DNA from: UBA4877 sp002399285
GTDB taxonomy: Bacteria > Bacillota > Thermoanaerobacteria > Thermoanaerobacterales > UBA4877
Reading direction: 5' to 3'
Assembly: GCA_036771835.1 (NCBI GenBank)
Contig: DAIPGN010000001.1
Coordinates: forward strand, 186,001-250,000
DNA: 64,000 bases
Positions 8,276-17,812 of the stretch are shown here, piece after piece (the stretch's first letter is position 1; each line of letters begins with the position of its first letter). The notes under the pieces were generated by a model. It was given only the letters and a program-made list of their open reading frames with translations, had not been told where the DNA came from and did no database searches. The position numbers and the translations under genes are program-made.

Positions 8276-8578
8276 ATGGTAGGACCCATTGATCTGTTAA
8301 AAACATCAGGCATTTCATCAGCCGAAGGTATTTCATCAGGTAATTCGTCGGCACTCAATAAGAATTTTTCCGACGTGTTGAGCAGCGCTATAGAGAAGGT
8401 AAACGACCTCCAATATGATGCCTTGAATAAAGATTTGCTCTTAAGCAATGGCAGCGTCGATCAATTGCATGACGTTATGCTGAGCAGCGTAAAGGCCGAC
8501 TTAGCTCTTGAGCTTACTGTTGCTGTGCGGGATAAAGCATTGGAAGCTTATCAGGAAATAATGAGAATGCAGGTTTGA
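8276..8578 (+). CDS. fliE: Flagellar hook-basal body complex protein FliE
   Basis: FliE joins the MS ring to the rod and is an early export substrate. This 100-residue protein has a short variable Ser-rich N terminus, then FSDVLSSAIEKVND and the conserved C-terminal half with LHDVMLSSVKADLALELTVAVRDKA and a YQEIMRMQV end. It lies between flgC and fliF, the classic Bacillota order, with GGAGATG upstream. Confidence 0.95.
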   Translation: MVGPIDLLKTSGISSAEGISSGNSSALNKNFSDVLSSAIEKVNDLQYDALNKDLLLSNGSVDQLHDVMLSSVKADLALELTVAVRDKALEAYQEIMRMQV

Positions 8579-8593
8579 GAGGGCGAAGGATAG

Positions 8594-10162
8594 ATGACTG
8601 AAAGTCTTAAGAAGATGACCGATAAGATAAATGAATTTTGGTCGGGTTTAGGTAAAAAACAGAAGATAAAATTGGCGGTATTATTTTTGATAGTGTTATT
8701 ATCTGTTATTTTACTGGTATATTTTATTAACAGACCTACATACGTGCTTTTATTCAATGGACTCAGCCCTGCGGATGCCGGCAAAGTAACGCAGGCACTT
8801 GATAATGAATATAAAGTGCCGTACAAACTTGAAAACGATGGCACAAGCATATACGTACCTGAGGAAGATAAGGACAAGCTAAGGATAGAGTTGGCCTCCA
8901 CCGATTTATTAGATGACGGTTTCAGCATAAACGACGCATTTACAGGAAGTATGTCCACCACTGATATGGAGAGGAATAAAAAATATTACTATTTTTTACA
9001 AAATGAAATTGCCAGCGCAATAAAGACTATAGATGGCATTAAAGATGCCACAGTCCTTATAACCACGGCGGAAGATACCCCAATGGTTTTAAATGTTGAT
9101 GAAAAACCTGCAACGGCAGCCGTAAAGGTGGATCTGACTTCCGGCAGTCAGTTATCTCAAAATCAAGTAAACGGAATTGTACAGTTTGTATCAAAAAGTG
9201 TATCGGGGTTGAAACCTGAGAATGTGACGGTGATGGACAGCAACGGTGAACTACTGTTACCTGCCGATTCTGCTATCGGCGGTGCTGACACACAGATGAA
9301 GCTAAAGAGAGAAGTTGAAGAAACCTTAAAGAGAAATCTTGAGATTATGCTCGATAAAATATATGGTTCAGGCAATGTCATAGTCAGCGTATCCGCACCT
9401 CTGAATTTTGATTATTATAAGTCCGATAAGACAAGCTATGATCCCAATTCAAATGAGATGGGAGACATCATAAATGAAAAGAGTGCCATTAGAAGTTATC
9501 AGAAGTTAGAGCAAAACACTGCGGGAACACAAAATGGCGGCGCAGCAGGAACGAATACCAATGTTACTCCTACATATCCAACAGTGAATAACAATAACTC
9601 ATCTTCTTCCGGCAACACAAATACTACAATAAATTATGAGTTGAACGAGATAAAAGAGGAATTTGTTAAAGCACAGGGGCAAATAGATACTGATGCGATC
9701 ACCGTATCGGTAGCCATAAATAGTGCTAAATTAAGTAATTCCGATTTAAATAATATCAAGGGGCTTGTCAAAAATGCTGTTGGCTTAACGGGAGACATTG
9801 AGCAGATAACGGTTGTGGGTCAAGAGTTTGCAGATTTACATCAAGATAAGCAGCCGGTGTCAAAAAACTCAACACCATTTTATCTTATAATGGCATTAAT
9901 AGCGGCCATTACGGTTGGAGGTGTTATTTTGTTGAGACGCCATTTTATAAAAAGAAAAGAAGCTGAAAGTGAATCCATTGTTGAACCTGTTATTGGAGCA
10001 GTAGTCGAGCCAGTTCCTACACCGGATAGACCAAATGTACCTATTGAAGATATAAAAGTAAAGGAAAATGAAAACGAGCCTAAAAAACAAATCGAAAGAT
10101 TGATAAAACAGAAGCCGGAAATGGTAGCTCAGCTTGTTCGGACTTGGCTTAACGAAGATTAG
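8594..10162 (+). CDS. fliF: Flagellar MS-ring protein FliF
   Basis: FliF forms the MS ring in the cytoplasmic membrane and is the base for assembly. The 522-residue protein has a first membrane segment at about residues 27-47, ring-building domains with ERNKKYYYFLQNEIASAI and DGIKDATVLI, an Asn/Thr/Ser-rich low-complexity region around 310-345, and a second membrane segment near 420-440. Its C terminus ends in QKPEMVAQLVRTWLNED, the FliG-binding tail. It is followed by fliG after 12 bases. Confidence 0.97.
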   Translation: MTESLKKMTDKINEFWSGLGKKQKIKLAVLFLIVLLSVILLVYFINRPTYVLLFNGLSPADAGKVTQALDNEYKVPYKLENDGTSIYVPEEDKDKLRIELASTDLLDDGFSINDAFTGSMSTTDMERNKKYYYFLQNEIASAIKTIDGIKDATVLITTAEDTPMVLNVDEKPATAAVKVDLTSGSQLSQNQVNGIVQFVSKSVSGLKPENVTVMDSNGELLLPADSAIGGADTQMKLKREVEETLKRNLEIMLDKIYGSGNVIVSVSAPLNFDYYKSDKTSYDPNSNEMGDIINEKSAIRSYQKLEQNTAGTQNGGAAGTNTNVTPTYPTVNNNNSSSSGNTNTTINYELNEIKEEFVKAQGQIDTDAITVSVAINSAKLSNSDLNNIKGLVKNAVGLTGDIEQITVVGQEFADLHQDKQPVSKNSTPFYLIMALIAAITVGGVILLRRHFIKRKEAESESIVEPVIGAVVEPVPTPDRPNVPIEDIKVKENENEPKKQIERLIKQKPEMVAQLVRTWLNED

Positions 10163-10174
10163 AGGTGGATATAT

Positions 10175-11191
10175 GTGGCAAAAACTAAAATTGGCGGTTT
10201 GAGCGGAAAAGAGAAAGCTGCAATGCTCTTTATTGCATTGGGACCCGAAGTATCCGCACAAGTCATGAAGCATTTAAGGGAAGATGAAATTGAAGATCTG
10301 ACCCTGGAAATAGCAAATATTAATACGGTAACTCCCGAGGATAAGAATAAGATCATAGTAGAATTTTATCAGCTTTGTCAGGCCCAGGAATATATATCGG
10401 AGGGCGGTATAGAATTTGCAAAAGAAATTTTGGAAAGGGCCCTGGGTTCGCAAAAAGCCATTGAAATAATTGACAGCCTGACGACCAGCCTGCAAGTAAA
10501 GCCCTTTGACTTTGCCAGAAAAGCTGATCCCGCGCAGGTTTTGAACTTTATCCAAAATGAACACCCTCAGACCATAGCTCTGGTTCTGTCTTATCTTAAA
10601 CCGGAACAATCTGCGGCAATCCTCTCATCGCTTACACAGGAAAAGCAGGTCGATGTAGCACGGAGAGTCGCAAAGTTAAACAGTGCTTCCCCCGAGGTCA
10701 TCAAAGAGGTCGAACGTATATTGGAAAAGAAACTCTCAACGCTGGTGTCACAGGACTATACGGCAGTGGGAGGTATACAGTCCATAGTAGACATATTAAA
10801 CGCCTCCGATCGAGGAACAGAAAAGAATATCCTCGATAATTTGGAAATGGATGATGTTGAACTGGCCGATGAGATCAAAAAACGTATGTTTGTCTTTGAG
10901 GATATGGTTCTGTTGGACAACAGATCAATACAGAGGATATTGAGAGAGGTTGACAATCATGATCTCGCCCTAGCTTTAAAGGGTGCTAGTGAAGATGTGG
11001 CAAAAATATTATATTCCAACATGTCCAGGAGGATGGCTGAAATGATTCAAGAGGATATCCAATATATGGGACCCGTGCGCTTGAGAGATGTGGAGGATGC
11101 GCAGCAGCGTATAGTAAATATAATAAGGACTTTAGAGGACGCCGGTGAGATCGTTATATCTCGTGGTGGGGGTGACGAGATAATTGTCTAA
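10175..11191 (+). CDS. fliG: Flagellar motor switch protein FliG
   Basis: FliG is the rotor subunit that contacts both FliF and the MotA stator. The 338-residue product starts at GTG (AKTKIGGLSGKEKAAML) and contains the EHPQ motif in IQNEHPQTIALVLSYL of the middle domain. The C-terminal torque domain carries alternating charges in DVELADEIKKRMFVFEDMV and RSIQRILREVD. The end overlaps the fliH start by 8 bases. Confidence 0.97.
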   Translation: MAKTKIGGLSGKEKAAMLFIALGPEVSAQVMKHLREDEIEDLTLEIANINTVTPEDKNKIIVEFYQLCQAQEYISEGGIEFAKEILERALGSQKAIEIIDSLTTSLQVKPFDFARKADPAQVLNFIQNEHPQTIALVLSYLKPEQSAAILSSLTQEKQVDVARRVAKLNSASPEVIKEVERILEKKLSTLVSQDYTAVGGIQSIVDILNASDRGTEKNILDNLEMDDVELADEIKKRMFVFEDMVLLDNRSIQRILREVDNHDLALALKGASEDVAKILYSNMSRRMAEMIQEDIQYMGPVRLRDVEDAQQRIVNIIRTLEDAGEIVISRGGGDEIIV

Positions 11192-11978
11192 GATTTTTAA
11201 GGAAGCCCAGGTTGAGATGGATGAAGTATATAATATTGCCGTAATGCCTCATTTTATACAGTCGGCAATTCCAATAGAAGATGATATTGACATAGAAGAT
11301 AAAAAACTCGATAAAGAGATAGACTCGGAAACTGATATGGAAAGGCCGAAGGAGATCGGCATCGATGCAGATAAACAAAGGAAAATAGACCTGTATCTAA
11401 AGAAGCAATATGATGATTTTATGTCAAATATGGAGAAGGAGAAGGATGAAATAATTAAAGAGGCTATCCAGGAATCTGAGCAGATAAAACGTTCCGCTTA
11501 TAGCGATGGCAAAGCAAAAGGTTACAATGACGGCAAAGAGCAGGCTGAACATGATTATAGACAAGGTTTGACCGAGCTGAATGAAATAAAGGCTGAGGTC
11601 ATTAAGGAGAGGGAACATTTATGTGATACCCTCGAGGGAGACATAGTTAACCTTATCATTAAAATCTGCGAGAAAGTTTTCTATGAAGATGCCTTTAAAT
11701 TAAAAGATGTGATATCCGATCGCGTGAGCGAGGTATTAAAAGAGATAAACAGCGTTAAAGATATCACCATCCGCGTAAATCATGAGGACATTGATTATCT
11801 TTCAGCACTGAAGGATAAATTTAAAGAAGAAAATTTAGTCATTCTTCCAGATTACAAGCTTCAGAGCGGTGATTTTGTTATAGAGACTCCTAATGGACTT
11901 ATAGATTATTCTATGATCCGTGTATTAAAAAATATCAAAGATACCTTGATAGAGGTTTTGAAAAATGATAGAGCTTGA
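11184..11978 (+). CDS. fliH: Flagellar assembly protein FliH
   Basis: FliH is the peripheral-stalk-like regulator of the export ATPase FliI. The 264-residue protein has an acidic variable N terminus, a long charged coiled-coil centre and the FliH/YscL C-terminal domain from about residue 150 (LEGDIVNLIIKICEKVFYED onwards, ending in the GDFVIETPNGLIDYS region). A TTG start at 11184 overlaps the end of fliG. Overall conservation is low, as usual for the family, so position between fliG and fliI contributes to the call. Confidence 0.9.
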   Translation: MSKIFKEAQVEMDEVYNIAVMPHFIQSAIPIEDDIDIEDKKLDKEIDSETDMERPKEIGIDADKQRKIDLYLKKQYDDFMSNMEKEKDEIIKEAIQESEQIKRSAYSDGKAKGYNDGKEQAEHDYRQGLTELNEIKAEVIKEREHLCDTLEGDIVNLIIKICEKVFYEDAFKLKDVISDRVSEVLKEINSVKDITIRVNHEDIDYLSALKDKFKEENLVILPDYKLQSGDFVIETPNGLIDYSMIRVLKNIKDTLIEVLKNDRA

Positions 11979-13275
11979 TAGATATCTTAGTGCTTTGGAT
12001 AATGTCGTTACATATATAGCAAAAGGAGTTATAAAAGATATAATCGGCCTTACAATCGTTTCACGCGGCCCGGTGGCAAAAATCGGTGATATATGTGAAA
12101 TACATTCTTTAGACGAATGCCATTCTATTCCTTCGGAGGTCGTCGGTTTTAAAGATGGGAATACCATCCTTATGCCTTTGGGCGATATGGATGGTATTGG
12201 ACCCGGTTGTGAAGTAGTAGCAACAAATGTTCCATTAAAAGTAGGAGTCAGTGAAAAAATGCTGGGTCGTGTACTGAATGGGTTAGGAATTCCGATGGAT
12301 GGTAAGGGCGATATTTTATACGAAAAATATTATTCGATTCAAAACCATGCTCCGCACCCCCTGGAGAGAAAAAGAATTGATAAACCTCTTTCTGTGGGAA
12401 TTAAAGCGATCGACGGGCTGCTTACCTTAGGTAAGGGTCAGCGAATGGGTATATTTGCCGGTAGCGGGGTCGGTAAGAGCACATTATTAGGAATGATGTC
12501 CAAAAATACATTGGCAGATGTGAATGTCATTGCACTTGTCGGAGAAAGAGGAAGAGAAGTAGGAGATTTTATTGAAAAGGATCTTGGAGAAGAGGGTTTG
12601 AAAAGATCGGTCGTGATTGTGGCTACGTCAGACGAACCGGCATTGATCAGGGTTAAGGCTGCTTACGTTGCGACGGCTGTTGCTGAATTTTTCCGTGACA
12701 ACGGTGCAGATGTGCTTTTAATGATGGATTCGATCACGCGGTTTGCCATGGCGCAGAGAGAAGTCGGTCTGGCTGCCGGTGAACCGCCGGTATCCAGAGG
12801 ATACACTCCCTCGGTGTTGTCCAGCCTTCCAAAACTTCTTGAGAGGGCGGGAAACATTAAAAGCGGTTCAATTACCGGATTATATACCGTTCTGGTAGAC
12901 GGAGACGACCTGAATGAGCCGATCGCCGACGCATGCAGGAGCATACTTGACGGACACATAGTGTTGTCCAGACAATTGGCCAGTCAGAATCATTATCCGG
13001 CAATTGATGTATTAAGCAGTGTCAGCAGGGTTATGAATGATGTTATAACAGATGAACATAAGGAAATCGCGGGTGACATCAAGGATTATATGGCTACATA
13101 CAAAGAAGCTGAAGACATTATAAATATTGGTATGTACAACAGCGGTTCCAATAAAAAACTTGACAGAGCAATAGAACTTCATGATAAAATAAATGATTTC
13201 CTCAAACAAGGAATAGATGAAAAGTTTGATTTCAATTGTACGATCAGTACTCTTGAAAAACTTGTTAACGAATAG
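11965..13275 (+). CDS. fliI: Flagellum-specific ATP synthase/export ATPase FliI
   Basis: FliI is the hexameric ATPase of flagellar type III secretion. The 436-residue product carries Walker A GSGVGKST near residue 170, VALVGERGREVGDFI, Walker B VLLMMDSITRFA and the EPPVSRGYTPSVL segment typical of FliI/YscN. The start overlaps the end of fliH by 14 bases. Everything conserved in the family is present. Confidence 0.97.
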   Translation: MIELDRYLSALDNVVTYIAKGVIKDIIGLTIVSRGPVAKIGDICEIHSLDECHSIPSEVVGFKDGNTILMPLGDMDGIGPGCEVVATNVPLKVGVSEKMLGRVLNGLGIPMDGKGDILYEKYYSIQNHAPHPLERKRIDKPLSVGIKAIDGLLTLGKGQRMGIFAGSGVGKSTLLGMMSKNTLADVNVIALVGERGREVGDFIEKDLGEEGLKRSVVIVATSDEPALIRVKAAYVATAVAEFFRDNGADVLLMMDSITRFAMAQREVGLAAGEPPVSRGYTPSVLSSLPKLLERAGNIKSGSITGLYTVLVDGDDLNEPIADACRSILDGHIVLSRQLASQNHYPAIDVLSSVSRVMNDVITDEHKEIAGDIKDYMATYKEAEDIINIGMYNSGSNKKLDRAIELHDKINDFLKQGIDEKFDFNCTISTLEKLVNE

Positions 13276-13286
13276 AACACAAGCAT

Positions 13287-13742
13287 ATGAAAAAATTTAA
13301 GTTCAGATTGGAATCACTGTTAAAGATAAAAAAGCAGGAACAGAATATTAAAAAAGAAGGATTGGCTCTTCAAATCGGGAAATTAAGGGAAATCGAAAAT
13401 AGTATCAAACGTCTGATAAAAGAAATTGATTCATATTCGTCATTTTATGAGAAGGCAGCTGGATTTAATATTGTATTATGGAACTACGGCAATTATAAAG
13501 ATTATTTAGCTAATCTCAGCAAACAGTTAGCCGATGCAGAGAGACAAAGAACCAGGCAAGCTGAATTGGTCAAGAAATTGCAAGTTGAGTATCTTCGGCT
13601 AAAAAGAACTGTTGATTCACTGGAAAAGATGAAAAAAAATGATTTACAGCTATATGTTACAGAAACTCAAAAGGAAGAATACATGGTTATGGACGAATTG
13701 GCATTAACTAAACATTTCGTGCAGGAGGATAATGATGATTGA
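13287..13742 (+). CDS. fliJ: Flagellar export chaperone FliJ
   Basis: FliJ is the coiled-coil stalk that inserts into the FliI ring. The 151-residue protein begins KKFKFRLESLLKIKKQEQN and is helical and charged throughout, which is the whole known signature of the family. No convincing ribosome binding site precedes its ATG, so it may depend on coupling with fliI, 11 bases upstream. Identification rests on the N-terminal FKFRLE pattern and position. Confidence 0.88.
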   Translation: MKKFKFRLESLLKIKKQEQNIKKEGLALQIGKLREIENSIKRLIKEIDSYSSFYEKAAGFNIVLWNYGNYKDYLANLSKQLADAERQRTRQAELVKKLQVEYLRLKRTVDSLEKMKKNDLQLYVTETQKEEYMVMDELALTKHFVQEDNDD

Positions 13743-14361
13743 AAATAACAATGATCTGCCTAAAGGAAAAGGGATTCATAAACTTCATATAGATAGGAAG
13801 ATAAACCGCAGATTTTTTAAGTGGATTATTATAGCGGCTATTGTTATTGGGATTATCTATCTGGGGTTTTTCGCCAATTTTGCTAATCCCATAAATAGAA
13901 TTTTTATGTATATTCCTAAAGACATGCCCGTAGTTAAAAACGTCATATCGCAGAAAGTACATGGCACTGTTATGAATGAATCTGATGAACAGCAAGATCA
14001 GCTTGAGAAAGAAAAGAAGTCTCTAAGTGATTTGGCAGATCGACTGCAGGATATGGAAGATAAACTGGATAAAAAGGAAGAAGAGCTCAATGACAAAGAG
14101 GCCGAACTTGAAAAAAGGGAGACGGATTTAAACACTCAGCAAACCAAAGTTACCGCGCAAGTTGATAATATAAAGAAGCTCTCCGGAGTTTACAACAAAA
14201 TGGACCCAAAAGCTGCTGCAAATTCCTTGACTAAACTGAATGATAATAATTTGGCTGCTCAAATACTGAAAAATATGAGTACCGAACAAGCGGGTGCCAT
14301 ACTGAGCAATATGGAAGCAAGCCAAGCAGCGGCTATAACAAAGGCGCTAGCGCCTCAATAA
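13735..14361 (+). CDS. ylxF: MotE/YlxF-like membrane-anchored coiled-coil flagellar protein
   Basis: The product (208 residues) has a basic N terminus, one membrane segment at about residues 28-48, a long heptad-rich coiled coil (roughly 85-150) and a C-terminal helical domain with MDPKAAANSLTKLNDNNLAAQIL and MSTEQAGAIL repeats. That C-terminal domain resembles the MgtE intracellular N domain and is the layout of B. subtilis YlxF and proteobacterial MotE. MotE assists MotC folding in rhizobia; the role in Bacillota is not settled. ATG at 13735 has better spacing from AGGAGG than the ATG three bases earlier. It overlaps the end of fliJ. Confidence 0.82.
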   Translation: MIENNNDLPKGKGIHKLHIDRKINRRFFKWIIIAAIVIGIIYLGFFANFANPINRIFMYIPKDMPVVKNVISQKVHGTVMNESDEQQDQLEKEKKSLSDLADRLQDMEDKLDKKEEELNDKEAELEKRETDLNTQQTKVTAQVDNIKKLSGVYNKMDPKAAANSLTKLNDNNLAAQILKNMSTEQAGAILSNMEASQAAAITKALAPQ

Positions 14362-14391
14362 ATTTAATATTTGCAGAAGGGAGGTGATGAT

Positions 14392-15654
14392 ATGAACGCA
14401 ATGATGCAGCAAGTCAATATTCCTGCGGTTGTCTTATCTGAAAACAACAAGCTCAGTGGTGTGGCTCAGGGTAAGGATAGTAAAGATTTTAAACTTATTT
14501 TAAACAAATTATCAAAGGACTCTGAAAAGAGAAATGACTTAAGTCCGTTACTTATACTTATGCTTGCGTTAAATCCCATATTGTTTGGGCAAAGAGATGC
14601 AAACGGCACCGATAGTGTTACGGCAAATGGGGAAACGGATATGCAGCAAGGTAATATTGCTTTGGACTCAGCAAATAACGATGCTCTGCTGTTGCTAAAA
14701 GCTATTTTGCCACGGGATATTCCAAACGGCACAGTTGTTCCCGAAAATCAAAATGCCGGAGGTAAAGAAATTTCTGCGGTAATTACAAATGGTGACAATG
14801 GATCTCCACAAATTGATTTATCCTTGTTGACCGAACCGGCAGATAGCGATGTCGTGATCAATTACAAAAGCGCAGAGCAAAAGACTGTGTCGACTGATAA
14901 AACTGATGCAAACGCTAAAAACTTAAGTCAGGACACTGTGGCAACATTACTGAAGGATGCCGTTAAACAGACGGGCAATATTCAAACGGATACCGCAATT
15001 CCTGCCGAGTCAAAGGATACACATACTAAGCAGGCAAAATCGTCGTTGGATAAAGTCGAAGCAGATAAACAAAACATTCCTGATGATAAATCCAAGGAAG
15101 CGGAAGATTTTAAGACAATAGTGACTTCAAAAAGTGAAATTATTGATAAAGATGATTTGAATATGTTGAATACGTCTTTTAAAATCCATGATGAATCGCC
15201 GGCCAATGATAATTTAAGTTCCAAAGCTGCAGTTCAACCCAAAATACAAACGCAAGATATCTTTAGACAGATCGCAGAAGGTTCAAAGATATCCGTGGCG
15301 GATAAAACCAAGAGCGAGGCGATAATCAATCTGAAGCCTCCGAACCTCGGAAAGATATTAATGGAGATATCGGTCGACAAGAATATAGTCACAGCAAGAA
15401 TAACCACTCAGAATACGGATGTTAAAAATATCATTGAGTCAAATATAAATCAGCTTAAGGATTCTCTGAATCAGCAGGGAATGCATGTGGATAGCTTTAT
15501 GGTTTCCGTAGACAACGGCGGCTTTTGGGGAGATGGTCACCAGCAAAACCATGAAAGACATCAGCGTTATTTCTTTGCTAATAACAGTAAGTCATATGAA
15601 GATTATGAGTTTAATTCCTATATTGATAAGGACCATGTAGATTGTATAGTGTGA
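14392..15654 (+). CDS. fliK: Flagellar hook-length control protein FliK
   Basis: FliK measures hook length and switches export specificity. The 420-residue product has a long, poorly conserved Asp/Asn/Lys/Thr-rich region and a C-terminal Flg_hook domain with INLKPPNLGKILMEISVD and VKNIIESNINQLKDSLNQQG. The ATG at 14392 follows a perfect GGAGGTGAT ribosome binding site; an upstream in-frame start would place that site inside the gene. It lies between ylxF and flgD, as expected. Confidence 0.92.
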   Translation: MNAMMQQVNIPAVVLSENNKLSGVAQGKDSKDFKLILNKLSKDSEKRNDLSPLLILMLALNPILFGQRDANGTDSVTANGETDMQQGNIALDSANNDALLLLKAILPRDIPNGTVVPENQNAGGKEISAVITNGDNGSPQIDLSLLTEPADSDVVINYKSAEQKTVSTDKTDANAKNLSQDTVATLLKDAVKQTGNIQTDTAIPAESKDTHTKQAKSSLDKVEADKQNIPDDKSKEAEDFKTIVTSKSEIIDKDDLNMLNTSFKIHDESPANDNLSSKAAVQPKIQTQDIFRQIAEGSKISVADKTKSEAIINLKPPNLGKILMEISVDKNIVTARITTQNTDVKNIIESNINQLKDSLNQQGMHVDSFMVSVDNGGFWGDGHQQNHERHQRYFFANNSKSYEDYEFNSYIDKDHVDCIV

Positions 15655-15665
15655 GGTGATGTGTT

Positions 15666-16061
15666 ATGCAGACGGTGAATATGGCGACGGATAATTTCTT
15701 ATATACGCCGACCAGTCAGATCACTGGTAATGACAGCCTTGATAAAGAGGCATTTTTGAAGCTTCTCGTAGCTCAGTTAAAAAATCAGGATCCCTTGGAA
15801 CCCATGGATGACAAGGAATTCATATCGCAGATTGCCCAGTTCAGCACACTGGAGAGTACGCAAAATGTCTATGCCGGTGTCAATCAGTTAAAGGCATTGA
15901 GCCTTATAGGAAAGAGCATATCTGCAACATCCATTTACGGCAGCGGTACTGTAGCAGGCATCGTAGATGGAGTTAGAGTCTACAATGGAAATGCGTATGT
16001 AATAGTCGATGGGGTCGATATACCAGTTGAAAATATTTTAACTGTGGCAACGGGCGAATGA
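15666..16061 (+). CDS. flgD: Flagellar hook assembly (capping) protein FlgD
   Basis: FlgD caps the growing hook and is needed for FlgE polymerisation. This short form (131 residues) contains the conserved N-terminal core LDKEAFLKLLVAQLKNQDPL, EPMDDKEFISQIAQFSTLE and the MKAL-like helix. It ends after a small domain with GTVAGIVDGVRVYNGNAYV. It lacks the larger C-terminal tudor/FNIII domains of enteric FlgD, as in B. subtilis. The ribosome binding site GAGGTGATG precedes the start. Confidence 0.94.
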   Translation: MQTVNMATDNFLYTPTSQITGNDSLDKEAFLKLLVAQLKNQDPLEPMDDKEFISQIAQFSTLESTQNVYAGVNQLKALSLIGKSISATSIYGSGTVAGIVDGVRVYNGNAYVIVDGVDIPVENILTVATGE

Positions 16062-16070
16062 GGTGGGATT

Positions 16071-16421
16071 ATGATTGTAAACAGGGTATCAACGGAACAA
16101 ATCACAAAAACTATCGCAAGTAATGATAAAGCGTTAAATAATGCGGATTTTAAACAGATATTTAACGAAGAACTGAGATTTTCAAAGCATGCAAACGAGA
16201 GAATAAAGGATAGAAAAATTGAATTGTCAAGACAGGACCTCAATAACCTAGAATCAGCCGTAAAAAAAGCTGAGGAGAAAGGTATACAAAATTCCCTCGT
16301 ACTGATGAATGATCATGTGTTTATCGTGAATGTTAAGACCGGTACGGTCATTACTGCGGTAGACGAGGGACATTTGAAAGAGAATGTTTTTACTAATATA
16401 GACGGCGCTGTGATAGTATAA
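16071..16421 (+). CDS. Flagellar operon protein of the TIGR02530 (flg_new) type
   Basis: This 116-residue protein contains the signature FSKHANERIKDRKIELS around residue 40, then EKAEEKGIQNSLVLMNDHVFIVNVKTGTVITA split across the middle. This matches the small family found between flgD and flgE in many Bacillota. It is thought to act in hook or rod assembly but the mechanism is unknown. It starts 9 bases after flgD behind a GAGGTGGGA ribosome binding site. Confidence 0.88.
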   Translation: MIVNRVSTEQITKTIASNDKALNNADFKQIFNEELRFSKHANERIKDRKIELSRQDLNNLESAVKKAEEKGIQNSLVLMNDHVFIVNVKTGTVITAVDEGHLKENVFTNIDGAVIV

Positions 16422-16468
16422 GGCCGGACCCTTAATGGGAGGCTTGGATCTTGATATATTGAAAGATT

Positions 16469-16478
16469 CACTGCAGTG
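16469..16478. repeat. 10-base palindrome upstream of flgE
   Basis: CACTGCAGTG is a perfect palindrome in the 81-base gap between the TIGR02530 gene and flgE. The gap is long for this tightly packed operon. It also contains a 23-codon frame (16435-16506) ending in ATGA at the flgE start. Confidence 0.4.
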
Positions 16479-16502
16479 CCTTAAAGAAAGGGGTAATTTT
16501 AT

Positions 16503-17774
16503 ATGATGCCTTCTATGTTTTCGGCAATTTCAGGTTTAAAGGCACATCAGGAAATGATGAATGTGATCGGCAATAATATTGCAAATGTTAATACGCCCGG
16601 TTACAAGACAGCCCGAATAACTTTCAAAGATGTTTTCAGTCAGACTTTGCGCGGAGCAACGGGCCCGCAGCAGGGCAGAGGAGGAACAAACCCGCAGCAG
16701 ATAGGCTTGGGCACTTCTGTGTCATCAATAGACAATATATTTACAAACGGTAATCCGCAGAGGACTGACAGTCCTCTTGACCTCTCCATAAGCGGCAACG
16801 GGTTCTTTATGGTGGGCGATAACAGCGGCAGATACTTTACACGTGCGGGTAATTTCGGTATCGATATGGCCGGAAACCTTGTCGATGCTTCCGGCCATAT
16901 GGTTCTTGGGTGGCCGGCAGATATAGATGAAAAATACGATACGTCGACCGACCCAACATCATTAAATCTTTACAGCCGGCTTACTTTGGGGGCTCAGCCG
17001 ACATCCAACGTCATTATGGGAGGCAATCTGGATGCGGGAACTCCTACGGCTACCCCAGACAACAGCATACCCTATGAATTTACGGTATATGATTCCTTGG
17101 GCAACGAACATATTTTGACAGTGACTTATACGCGCACAGGCGCCAACGAATGGGAAGCTACGGTGTCGACAACGGATGCTTCGATAACAGCAGGATTACC
17201 TACCACATCCGTTCCATTGACATTTGATCATAATGGAAAACTTACGGATACGGATACTATTCCGGCGGACGGTGTGATGACCTTGGATATTACTGGTCTA
17301 ACATTTGATAATGGAGCTGCCGACCAAAATTTCACTATATCGCTCCCGACAGACAACTTTACAATGTTTGCTGGAGATACCTCGGCTAAGGCTACAGATA
17401 AGGACGGCTATGCATCAGGGACCTTTGAGAGCTGCTCCATTGACCAGTACGGCAGGATCATAGGTACTTACAGCAACGGCGGCAGACAGGTATTAGGAGT
17501 CCTGTCCATTGCGGATTTTGCTAATGAAGGCGGCCTTCTTAAGGCCGGTGACAATCTCTATCAGGACACCAACAACTCGGGAGATCCCGAGATAGGCCAG
17601 GCCGGCGGTAAGGGATTTGGAGTAATTAATCCCGGGACGTTGGAAATGTCAAATGTGGATCTATCACAAGAATTTACGAATATGATTATAGCTCAAAGAG
17701 GATTTCAGGCAAATTCAAGGATAATTACTGCTTCGGATGAATTACTTCAGGAACTTGTTAATCTGAAGAGGTAA
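16503..17774 (+). CDS. flgE: Flagellar hook protein FlgE
   Basis: FlgE polymerises into the hook. The 423-residue protein begins MPSMFSAISGLKAHQEMMNVI and has the rod/hook motif NNIANVNTPGYKTARI, PLDLSISGNGFFMVG, a variable Thr/Asp-rich D2 region and the C-terminal MSNVDLSQEFTNMIIAQRGFQANSRIITASDELL. It is longer than the 264-residue B. subtilis form because of the inserted central domains, a common variation. Two tandem ATGs occur at the start after AAAGGGG. Confidence 0.96.
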   Translation: MMPSMFSAISGLKAHQEMMNVIGNNIANVNTPGYKTARITFKDVFSQTLRGATGPQQGRGGTNPQQIGLGTSVSSIDNIFTNGNPQRTDSPLDLSISGNGFFMVGDNSGRYFTRAGNFGIDMAGNLVDASGHMVLGWPADIDEKYDTSTDPTSLNLYSRLTLGAQPTSNVIMGGNLDAGTPTATPDNSIPYEFTVYDSLGNEHILTVTYTRTGANEWEATVSTTDASITAGLPTTSVPLTFDHNGKLTDTDTIPADGVMTLDITGLTFDNGAADQNFTISLPTDNFTMFAGDTSAKATDKDGYASGTFESCSIDQYGRIIGTYSNGGRQVLGVLSIADFANEGGLLKAGDNLYQDTNNSGDPEIGQAGGKGFGVINPGTLEMSNVDLSQEFTNMIIAQRGFQANSRIITASDELLQELVNLKR

Positions 17775-17779
17775 TATCA

Positions 17780-17812
17780 TTATTCCGGGAGGATTATTTC
17801 CTCCTGGAATAA
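17780..17812 (+). terminator. Strong intra-operon hairpin after flgE
   Basis: A 14-base-pair stem (17780-17793 with 17799-17812, a single G-U wobble) encloses the loop TTATT. The bases after it, ATAAATTT, are only a weak T-run. It may be an attenuator or a 3'-end stabiliser for the highly expressed hook gene rather than a full terminator, since flbD-motA continue in the same direction without an obvious promoter. Confidence 0.6.
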
